Below are positions 13,501-25,500 of a stretch of 64,000 nucleotides of DNA, in pieces. This DNA comes from Crambe crambe (taxonomy: Eukaryota > Porifera > Demospongiae > Poecilosclerida > Crambeidae): contig OZ004587.1 of NCBI GenBank assembly GCA_963924555.1, positions 4,278,001 through 4,342,000 on the forward strand, in the 5' to 3' direction. Below the pieces are notes generated by a model. The model did no database searches and had not been told where the DNA came from. It saw only the letters and a list, made by a program, of their open reading frames with translations. Position 1 is the first letter of the stretch; each line of letters starts with the position of its first letter. Both the position numbers and the translations under genes were made by a program.

Positions 13501-16500
13501 CAGAAATAAATTTAAGGTAAATATGTTTTGGCTCACTAGAACTATTTGAGCTCTTTAAGATGAGCATGCAAGAATTATGATTATTAAAAACAATCTTATC
13601 ATTTAGATAAAGCTCCTTTTAATGTATCATTTGTGCTCAATTTGAGAGCATGTCTAAAGTAATGTGTAAAGACTGCCTTCATTTCTATCTGTTGAATTTT
13701 AGCTGCTACACCACTAGCCATTGTGCTGCAGCCATCATAGCATTGACCTTGTATTTTATAATTGGCTATTTCAAAATGCATCATTATACTACAATGCTAT
13801 CAGCAGAAGGTTGAACTCTTCACTAGATTCAAAATCCTACCTTATCACAAAAGTAAATCAGTGGTTTCATCCATCATGATTGTGAGTCATGGATGTCACT
13901 AAAGAAGCTTCCTCAGAGCACTACATGACAATATTTTTCTTTTTGGGAATGAATATCCTCCAGCTTTGTTCTAACCACTTATCAGAAGTGTGTGGTCTTC
14001 AGCCTTTGACCAAGCAATATTGCTTCATTGCGGCCTTGTAAAGCAAGACCGTGTCTTTGTAATACCACACACTGATATTACAATATTCTCCGCATGGCTT
14101 CTTCTGTGTTTCTAAGGTTTGTGAGCAGAACTTCGATGTCTGATAACACTATTTTGTTCTCATCCCTTTTTTTCCTTTTTGTTCATTCATTATCGACAGC
14201 TTTTTGGCTCTCTACTGTGCATAATTATTTCAAAGCTATGAAGCATGAGGAATAGCTCACATGTAGCATCCATTAGTGTTTTAATTTATAGAGAAAAGGC
14301 TGAATGAGCAAAGTGATCATTACTTCCAGGCATGTCCCATTTACTAAAAAGTGAAAGGTGGGGTTACTAACTAGATTCAGAGAGAAGCTAGTTTCTCACC
14401 TCTTGGAAAAGCCCAGAGATGAGTAACATGGTGTCGAAGGTAGAAACTGTTAGCAAACCTACTTTAGACTCAGCTGTTGCACGAAGCTTTCATGGTAGAC
14501 TAGCTAGTTTTAGCACTTTGGTCAGAGTTTAGTTTAAGGATCATTGTTTTGTACTTAAAAATTTTTTTGGTAAAAATGATATGGCTCAGTAAAACTACTA
14601 TGTGATTTTGGCTGACTGCCGTATTTTCCCAGAGTGAGTCACACATTGAGTATCTAATCTAATTCTGGTCTCAAATTTGAGTATCTATATTCTAATTCAG
14701 AACTCAAATTTGAGTATCTAAACTTATCCAGGTCTCTAATTTGAGTACCAATTTTTTATTCAGATTTGAGTACCTACTAATTCTGGTCTCAAGTTTCAGT
14801 AGCTAATCTTATCCAGGGCTCTAATTTGAGTACCATTTTGTGTTGAAATTTGAGTTTCTAATCTAATTCAGGACTCGAATCTAATTCAGTACTCAAATTT
14901 GAGTACACATACTAATTAAGGACTCAAATTTGAGTCAGGATTCAAATTTGAGTACCCTAAATTTTAGTACCTTCTCTGATTAAGGACTCAAATTAGAGTA
15001 TCTAATCTTATCCAGTAATCAAATTTGAGTACCTGTTCTAATGACTCAAATTTGAGTACCTCAGGTCTTAAATTTGAGTATCTAATCTTATTGAGGACTC
15101 TAATTCAGGTACCTTCTCTAATTCAGGACTCCATATTTAATGTACCTAATCTTGTATCTAACCCAACTTACTTGGACTCAAATTTGAATAAATTCAGGGC
15201 TCTGTTTGACATTCTATTGCTTTTGTACTCCAAAATTAATTGTATCTTTCAATAAGGGAAAAACATTTCCGTGACTTGAAAAAAATGTAGCATTGCTCAG
15301 AAAGTAAAGAAACAAGTATAGGGATGAAGGATGGAAGGAATCAATCTTTGTTCTGTATATCCAGCCAACAATTCATATGCATACCAATAGTGCGTACTTC
15401 ATAATTCTAAAACATTCAATTCCCTACTTGACAGGAAATGTTATGGTAACAGATATTGCATAGTTACCAAACCAATTCTAAATCTTAAGTAAGTTCTGTA
15501 CCAGTTAGTATTGCTATATCACTATCAACCTTCATAATTTTTTCTTATATAAAAAAACAAGCGAGTTATTTTCGAGAGGTAATATTTTTGTTTTCATGGT
15601 TGAAAATAAGCATTACCCACGAATAATTATACCTGTACACTTATGTGAAAAAACACACCCCCTCCCCCTCCCATAGCTAGCTATGTTCTAGAAGATCGTT
15701 GCAGCAGCAAAAAATCTGATACTTTAAAATGTAAAAAAAAAAAACAAACTTGTCTTCTAGACCCTCAAGGCCCCCTTTCAAGGATTGTACCATCTTTGCT
15801 GGTGAAGAAACTGTGGAAGAGGTAGAAGTATGATCCGTGTACTGGCTTCTACCGCAAATGAGTTAGTCATAGTCACAACTTCTACTTCTAGTACAGGCAC
15901 CTGCCACTCTTGTAGGTCATTTACACTTAGTGCAAGGCCAGCTGCACAGGCTACAGCTAGCTGCATGTGCCAAACATGCATGAAAATTTAACCATTCCTT
16001 CCCAAATGCGACATTTTTACCCAGAGTATTAATTACAACATTGCATGACTATGCAGCAAGGACCATACAGGGATCTGTTAGACAGTCACAGCTAATAATT
16101 TTATAGAGTACAGTAACTAAAGAGGCGGACAATACTTCAAAAGATAACTTTCATATAATTTTTATAGTTTCAAGATAATCAGCAGTTAGTTTGATGATAT
16201 TTTTTCCCTCTACTAATGAAGACTATAACTGGGCAGTCTAAAAAATGTTCATAGCCCTGAGACCATTATTAAGGTCAGCATAAAATACAACTTTATTGGT
16301 AATCTACTACTTAAACAAATTATCTTTTGGAGATCACTGTCATGACGCCAGGTCAGTGTAGTCCTTCTAATAGTTCAAACAACTTACTGATATGAGCCAA
16401 AGGTCAAGGGTCAAGATGATTTCCACAATAATTTCCATGGAGCACAACTTTCAGGTAAACGTTTGAATACCATGAATGTTATGCTCTTATACTATGAGCT

Positions 16501-19500
16501 ATTACTGCATAACCTAGTTGCTGTAGTTTCTGTAGTCCTTATAATTCTCAATATCAAGCCAGCTCAGAAAAAGAAGTTGTCTAGAATACATAAGTTATGC
16601 AGCTGTTTTAAAATCAAGCAAAGCAAGCAAGCCTCTCTATAGTCACGTCAATACAAATTTTGAGAGGCATAATACACATGTTTTAATCTGGTAGTCAATA
16701 ATAATCTTTATGTGCTTGTACATCAGTTCAAAAGTCATTTTGATAATAGGCATGCATTTTACTCACTTTATGACAATAAGCCTAAGGTAAGGAAGGGTGG
16801 CTTGATACGCTCAAGTTTTCAGCTATTGACTTGACTCAACAATGAATCTTGACAATCCAAGAGTCCAACGAAGAGGAGAGAGAGGTATAGTTCAAAGGTC
16901 AGTTGCTATGTAGAGAACAAGGCATCAGAGAGTCAGATTGCAGTGCTGCAAGCTGGTGAAGATAGAAACAACCAAGGCACTTGAGACTGTTGTAAGCTTA
17001 GGCAAGTGAAGAGAGCAACATGTAACATGTCATGGGGCAATCATCTACAGTGCTTCTTCCTTTTAATTTCCAAGAAAAAGCATGGAAATTGATTGTGTAA
17101 GGTTCACAGTTTACTAGACTACCTACCTGGAGCACTATACCACTACACTACCTTAGAAGTACAGGAAAGGGTTGCATGCAGACTTCCCTAATGATGATGT
17201 GTCTCTGTTCAGCAGGTGATGTTGAAGGAGGTGCCCCTTAACTGGGGAGATTGATAGTATTAACAGAGTTAAATCAGAGTTTCCAATCTTCTGTCTATGA
17301 AATCTGTAGGACACATTGCTGCCAATTATGCTGATCAGAGCACGTGTTATTAGCTATATATTGAAATCATTCTTCAACATGCTGCAGAAAATATAATCTG
17401 CAAGAATCATTGAGTAATTGGGTTGATTTCTTCTAGCTAAGCCTGTGCTATGCTCTTCTTCATTCAATGAGGCTCTCCCTGTGCAGGCCCTGGTACCTTG
17501 CTTGTTGTCGGCTTGCTGTAGTGTAGCTCCTAATTATTACTTAAGAAAATGAACCATATTCAAAACATGGACTGATACTGCTATAATTATATCTCCATTT
17601 TGAACTATTGTATTCAATAGCCAAAGCGAGTTACACATTGAGTACCAAGACTCCAATTAGAGTACCTAATCTTATCCAGGTCTCTAATTTGAGTACCAAT
17701 TCTTACTCAATTTTGAGTATGTACCAAATTCAGGACTCAAATTTGAGTACACGTTCTAATTCAGGACTCACTTTTTCTAATTAAGGACTCAAATTAGAAT
17801 ACATAATCTTATCCAGTTATCAAATTTGAGTACCTAGTCTAATTTATGTCTCAAATTAGAGTATTCAAGACTTAAATTTGAGTACCTAATCTTATTTACT
17901 TAGACTCAAAAATTAGAGTACCCAGTACTCCAATTCAAGTACCTATTTTAATTCAGGACTCAAATTAATGACTTAATCTTGTACCTAATCTTACTTACTA
18001 CTTGGACTCTTATATTTGAATACTTGATCAAAATTCAGGGCTTGCATCTTTCGATAATGGCTATCATATGTACATACATACAGTATATAAGGGATATGTG
18101 TATGTATGTTCTAACATACACTGCACTTCATTTTTGTCCTTGTGTAAACTGTATGTGCCCCACATCCCCTAGTAGTTTATATGTGAAGGACAAAGCATGA
18201 ACATATCACTATTAGAATCAGAGCTCAAGATAATCAGCATCACCTTGTTTTATACTGAAAACATGAAATAAATACAAAGAGTGTGCATTAATTGACCCCA
18301 TAAACTATGAATAAGTTGTTATGTGTGTAGTTACACCGACTACCATAGGGCAGGTTAATTTCGATATTGTCATAATTAAGGAGAGCTTCTGCAGCAGTTC
18401 CATTCCACCGTTAGATTGTGAAGCGGTTTATGATTGAAGAGCTTCATTCATTTTTGTTATGATGATGTATCAGAGAGTGCGGTAGCACTCTCTATGTATG
18501 GATGACTCGGACGGCCGCGCGCGCCGCCTATAGACTAATACTAAAGTGAAATTCTAGTTCTCCCACTTAGACCTAACAAAAGCTACTGTGAATGATTATC
18601 CAGCCTACTAGAGCCTACTACAATGTGCAGACCAAGTTTCAGGACCAGGGAGCTTACCGTTTCAGAAATACGGCAAGCAGGTAAATCGCTATATTCTTCT
18701 TCTTCTCTATTATTATTATTATTAGGGTAAAACGGGGTAATTCCGGTCACTCTTTATGACTGCTATGTTAAGTCCCTCGAAACGCAGAGGTTAAGCAAGG
18801 ATGAGCTTCGAATTTTTTTTCCCAGACAGCACCACATTAGTACAGTTTATGCTCCAAAAAGATAGAGTGCAGGTTGAAATAATGTAGAATTAAAAATAAT
18901 TTAAAGTGTGCAGCTAATAAATTGATAAAATCAAATTCATGGGGTAATTCCAGTCGGCTCATCTATTTTGCAGTTAAAGCTGTATAAAAGATTTATGAAG
19001 TTGTATTATAATTATTTGCACCTGTTTAGATGCAACATGGACCTGGAGACAGTTGTAACTAAGTTCTATCAACCATTTGCAGTGATTTAGATTGAAAAAG
19101 ATGATGAATTCAATAATAATGTCTGGATACTGTAATAGCATGGTCAATTCCTCTCCTCCTTGCCCAGAACCTTGAGGGTTACTTCTCTGGCAGTTCCAGA
19201 TAAAGGTTAAAACTTAATACTTACAAAATGTTTTTTCACACACAATCGGTAAGGGGTCTGGCTCGAGAATAGTCTAGATACTAGGTCCTGTAAGCTGTAA
19301 ACTAGTGGTGATATTTCCTCTGTGTCTGATCTTTAGCTGCAAACTAAAGTGTAGTTACTTTCAGTATAAATGTAGTTAATAGTCTCACAGTTATGAGCTG
19401 CCTGCTTACCTTATCTCAGTAGCTATATACAAAATTCTGAAGTTTTGACTAACAGGCCTACCGTGATCATGTCAAACGTGACAGAATAATAAGTGCTCCT

Positions 19501-22500
19501 CTGCCAACAGGAAACAAGGTATATGCTAATCATTCTACCCAAATGTAGTCAAGTGAACTAGCTACCTGTAGCAGGAAAAAAAATTGATTTGGTGCAAAAA
19601 CTCTGTAGATACTGACATTCTTTCTCCGCGTGACCGGAATTGCACCGCGACCGGAATTACCCCGCTTTACCCTATTATTATTATTCTTAGACAACCATAT
19701 CTCTCGAACCATTCAAGCTACAGCCATGATTTCTGGACAAACCAACTACGATCTTTTCTACTCGTTGATCCTCGAAAGAGTCGATGAAAAAGGAGACACT
19801 ATGGAGCACAGCACTCGACTAATTCAATTAGGAAGCCATCTTTTCTATAATACGCATGCGCATGTATTTGAATATCCAATTATTCGAAATCATAATATTA
19901 CTCAGCTGTCTCTAGCTAGCTAGCTAGCTAGCTCTAGCTGATGATAGACTACTGTATCGATTCGGGGATTTAGATTCACCACGGTAGACTCTATTTCAGC
20001 ATCTTCGACCTCCAAGTATGGCTCAACAACACAACACCTTGACTCGATAAATGATTGGGCTGGTATGCTATTGGAGAACTTCTTTCATCTGTCCCTGCAT
20101 ACACATAGAAGAATGAACTCTAATCATAGCTAAAACTATAAAAGAGAGGAAAAAAGACCAGGAACAAGTAAGGGAAAAAGCATTTCGTGAAATGAAAAAA
20201 AGATGTAGGGATGACCACTGCTCAAAAAAGTAAGGAAACAAGAAGGATGGAAATGGGATCAATCTTTGTTCTGTATATCCAGCCAACAATCCCTACATAT
20301 ACGTCAGGTAACTTCAGATTATAGTGTAGTAATGTGTGTATATGTAGGGATTGTTGGCTGGATATACAGAACAAAGATTGATCCCATTTCCATCCTTCTT
20401 GTTTCCTTACTTTTTTGAGCAGTGGTCATCCCAACATCTTTTTTTCATTTCACGAAATGCTTTTTCCCTTATTTAATAGTATAACAGTATCTTTTTGAGG
20501 GCCCTAACATATAGTGGAGCAAAACTGAAAGAAAGAATGGAACAGAGATTATGATTTTCAACGGGTGGTCGATTAATGATTTCATAGTTGACATAATAGA
20601 TTCGCATAGCAAAATTTTTATCCATTATTGTGAGAAAAATAATTCATATGACGTTATAGAGGATGAAATTGTTTTTAGTTGTTTCCATTTAGCAGAATAT
20701 AACTATCAACATGTGCTATAATAATACTTCACTTACTAAAATATCAAAGTGTTCCTCATGTTCAGCTCTAAGCACACCAGAGTTATTATCATCTTTCTAT
20801 CTTTCACATTTCAATCATTTAGATCAGAGCTCCTTTTATCATTTTAAGTTGAGAGCATATCCAAAGACATAGTGTCCATTAGTGTTTTAATTTTGTAGAG
20901 CCTCGTTCCCAGGTCCATTAAAATAGGGCCTGATATACACCGATTGCACATGGACAAGATTAAGTTGTCATAATGACAGCCACGTGGTTATTATGTCAAT
21001 ACTATCCTGATTCCTTTCTGACACAGCAGGCTTGTCGAGAGCATCCCTCCACCTAGATGAACAGGGCTTTAGGATCACAAAAGAAGTGAGTCTGAAGCAA
21101 GTGATGCCGCTCTGAGATGTGATGACCACTGATTTCATGCCTCTCTTTCTAAGAGTTTCAACCTGGTCAACTGTCAGTGTGATGAATGGAGATGCTACCA
21201 GCACAGCGCTGGTCTTCTGACTGCCAGCCAGGAAGCAAGCCAGCCAGCCAGCCATGAACACTTGGTAGCACAGACTCTTCCAGACGTCTGGTTCATGAGA
21301 CTACCTGTGGGGAGACACACACAAAGACATCTCTCCCCTTGTAAATGGCAGGCGCTGCTCTTCTTTCAAAACAAGAATGAACCAAACTTCTCTGAAAACG
21401 ATCAACCACACCCATTATTCTTACATAATAATAATGGTATATGGATGATATTATGATATAGGCACTGGAATGCCAGGGCATTTTAGCACATGCACGATCA
21501 GTGTATACCAGGCCCTATTTCCCCCCCATAATAGGCCTGCGAACAATGCTAAGAGAAAACCAACATGATCATTACCTCCAATCACATGCATTTACTAAGA
21601 AGTGAGTGGTGGAGTTACGAACTAGATTCAGAGAGAAGCTAGTTTCTCACCTCCTTGCAAAATCCAGAGATGAGTAACAATGTGCCGAAGGTAGAAACTG
21701 TTTGTGCACATTCTTCAAGCGCATGAGCTGGAAAATCTACCTTAGTTTTGGCATGACTCAGCTGTTGCATTCTCCATGCATAAAGCTTTCATGGCAGACA
21801 CACTTTGGTCAGAGTTTAGTTAAGGATGATAGTTTCAATTTGATTTAACTAAAATTATTATGTGGAATATTATTACATAGGCGTAGGAAGATGATTTAGA
21901 GCATGAGGGCACCAATCATATGTAATAAGAGGGTTTCATCTAGGAATTTCACCTTGGGGGGAAGCTCGCTGCACATGGCCATCAAGCCAGGGGAGGGTGC
22001 GGTAGGGAGATGTGTCCCCTCCCGCAAAGCCAAAAAATGCTTACTACTCTAAAGTATCCCCCTTTGTAACAACCTGTGGTCACCAAGGGAGTAGCCTATA
22101 AAAAATATCTAACCTGCAGTCAGAATGAGTATAGTTGGTAACTCAGAGGGCATGGGGGCCAGGCCCCCATGAATAAAAGAGCATGAGGGCCATGGCCCCC
22201 ATGCTTCCTACGCCTATGTATTATTTCGGCTAACTGCCGTGTTTCTCCAGAGTGAGTTACACATTGAGTACCTAATCTAATTCTGGTAGTATCCATTCTA
22301 ATTCAGAAATATCTAATCCTCCAGGTCTCTATATAATTTGAGTACCAATTCTTACTCAAATTCGAGTACCTACTAATTCTGGTCTCAAATTTCAGTAGCT
22401 ACTCTTGTACAGGACTCTAATTGGAGTACCATTTTGTATTCAGTAATCATATTTGAGTACCTGTTCTAATGACTCAAATCAGGTCTTAAATTTGAGTACC

Positions 22501-25500
22501 TAATATCCAGGACTCTAATTCAAGTACCTATTCTAATTCAGGACTCCATATTTAATGTACCTAATCTTGTACCTAATCCAACTTACTTGGACTCAAATTA
22601 AATACTTGATTTTAGTTCGACAATTCTATTGCTTTTGTACTCGCTATTATTCGACATAGAACTGAAGAAAAAAATTAATTGATACCTTTCTCTGAAATAA
22701 CAACTCAAAGAATTGGATTTTCTTCCAACTGTGAATTGGCACTCATAATAAGCATGCACCTTTTATACTGATCCCCTTGATGCATAATTCGATGATTGGG
22801 TATGATTTTTTGGTGATTCAGAGCAAACCTTCAGACCCGTCAAATAAAATCCCCAAGTAAAGTACTATAATATGGTATAACATTTACATATCTACCACCT
22901 GAGTATGTGTTCATCACCAAAACTCATTAGTTACCGTAACATTTCCTGATTTCCTGTAAAGCAGAAAACTCTTCCTATTCATGCTGTTCCCTCCCTGGTC
23001 GGTACCAGTGGCGTATCTAGAATTTGAACTAGGAGGGTGCTAGATAATGCGCGCGTGAGCGCGCGCGAAATTTTTCGAACCACACCCACTTTTGATTAAC
23101 CACACCCTCTTTATTATACCCAGATGATGGCCTAAGTATTAGCTACCCTACTTTACCAGCGTACAGGATCAGAAGTGAGAAGACACTGGTGCAGACTGAA
23201 TAAAGAAGCATAGAGATTTTAGATCGAGATGTGCATTATTTAGGGTAAAAATGTGCCGGGCGCATGCGCCTCGCCGATGTCACGCGATGTGATTATTGAA
23301 CTCTGACCCAATGCTGCTCTTTCTGTATTAGTGTAATAACTGCTTGCTAGATGAAAATAATTGGATAGATAACTATACAAGCGAGCCTACTGAAAAAGCT
23401 AGCTAGCAGCTGAGGGGGGTGCTTGAGCACCCTGAGCACCTCGCTAGATACGCCACTGGGTACAGTGATGAAAAAGGACATTATTTCTCCCCACTCAGTA
23501 CTCCTTACAATAATTATGTCTGAAGATAACAATGCACATTTTGTCATTACTGCATGTGATGTACTGTATGTGTTAGTAAATAATAACTTATATATCATGA
23601 TGGCACTATCTAGTTCAATTTCCATTAGTGTGGACCACAGAGCATTAATCACAACATTGCATGACTACTTGTAGACCATGCAGCAAGGACCATACAGGGA
23701 TCTGTTAGACAGTCACAGCTAATAATTCATTTCTAGAGTTCAGTGAATAAAGAGGCAGACAATACTTCAAAAGGTAACTTTTATGGGACTAGTGAAGGAC
23801 AAAGCATGAACATATCACTATTAGAACCAGAGCTCGAAATAATCAGCATCACCTGAAAACTTGAAATACTAGCCTAAATAATCCAAATAGTGTGCATTAA
23901 TTGACCTTTTCCTACATAAAATATGAACAAGTGATGTGCTTGTAGTTACACTGACTATGAGACGCTATAGTTAAAAGCTGACTACTTCCTACTATACAAC
24001 TGAGGGCAAACCAGACGACTTAGCTGTCGATCGAGCAATTGAATGGCTCAAAAGTGCCATAGCTCTCGCCTACATTGGCTTATTTTCAAAATCTCTTGGA
24101 CTCGCACTGCCCACTGGTTCATACGCAAGTACATATGGTCATGCAGCATATTGCTGCTGCTCAAGAAATTTGACAACTGAAAATAGTACTTGCCTCATTA
24201 TTCATGAGCAAACATTATACCAAAGTGACTTCATAGTTACTGTACTCATTATTAGTTGTGATTTTCTAAATTCTAGTTGCTGCATGATCTCTAAGTAGTC
24301 ATACATGTAGCTGTAATTAGCCAGTGATTGTTTACTACACATACAATGGTACATCACATGCTGTAATTACAGTCAACATGTAAACAATGACATTATCATG
24401 TGTGGTGTGTGACATACAGGGCACAATCCATAAACTTCCAATATAGTAGCTCTATGAGAATATTAGTACTAGAGTGAGAGTTTTCTTCCTTCACATCACA
24501 GGACTACATCGGGAGAGACTTGAAGGACCCACGACTAGACATGATAGTCTCAGCAGAAACAACAACCGAATACAGCTCAGAATTACATGATGCAGCCTCA
24601 GCTGGAATTCTAGACTTGGTGAAGCAGCTCATAGCAAAAGGCCACAACCCTATGGTGAAGGATAGAAATAATGATACTGCTCTCCATCGTGCAGCTCACT
24701 ATGGTGAACTAGATGTTATCAAGTTCTTAATCGAAGAAGTGTCGTGTAACCCAGCTCCCTCTGGCTGGCATGGAACAACTCCTCTACACTCTGCAGCCGA
24801 AGCAGGACATCTATCGATCGTGGAATACCTGATAGAAAAGCACCAAGTAGATCCCCTCAGCCAGGATGAGGATGGCCTCTCCCCTCTACATAGAGCCTGT
24901 AGGGGTGGTGATTTAAATGTAGTGAAATTCATGATGAAGACAATGCTCGAGTACATGAAAATAGAAGAAATATTTACCGATTCCTCAAAACATAAAACTA
25001 CCCCCATTCATGAAGCAACCATGAAAGGGCATCTAAACATTGTGAAATATATGATCAGTGAGTGCAAGTGTGATCCTAACATTCGTGATGGTAATTATGG
25101 TAGAGGACCTCTCTTTGTTGCTGCCCAGGAGGGTCACTTGTCCATTGTCAAGTTCTTGACATTGGAGTGTGGTTGTGACCCTGAGAGTACAGACGTGAAA
25201 CAGTCGACCCCACTACATATTGCTGCAGGTAAAGGACACTTGCCAGTAATCGAGTTCCTTTCCCAAGAAATGAAGAGTAATCCCAACTACAGGGACGAGA
25301 GCAACAACACTCCCCTTCATCAAGCAGCCCTTGCTGGTCATTGTGAAGTGGTGGAGTATTTCATCGACACCTTGCATTGCAGTCCAAACACTCCTGGTGG
25401 TTGGCATGGAAGAATGCCACTACATCATGCTGCCCAAGAGGGTCACCTCAACCTAATCAAGAATCTCGTTGAAAAGTACGCCTGTGACCCTAATAGCCTG

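Larger units (their letters stand above)
18470..20470. mobile_element. Composite repeat copy interrupted by a TIR element
   Basis: Starts with the hairpin end TCAGAGAGTGCGG and follows 7328-8395 closely to the fold-back end at 20,470. It is split in its ATT tract by a separate 950-bp TIR element (18,724-19,673). Confidence 0.7.
10424..24501 (+). other. 14-kb intron of gene A filled with mobile-element debris
   Basis: No host exon recognised. It contains hAT relics, minisatellites, MITEs, fold-backs and a RecQ-like scrap (listed separately). Large parts align with the 32.5-39.2 kb region of gene B, so much of the debris predates the duplication. A ~205-bp stretch at about 11,396-11,600 interrupts a hAT relic, with a possible hairpin taaagcacg/cgtgcttta. 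Gaps between listed elements hold nothing I can name. Confidence 0.6.
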
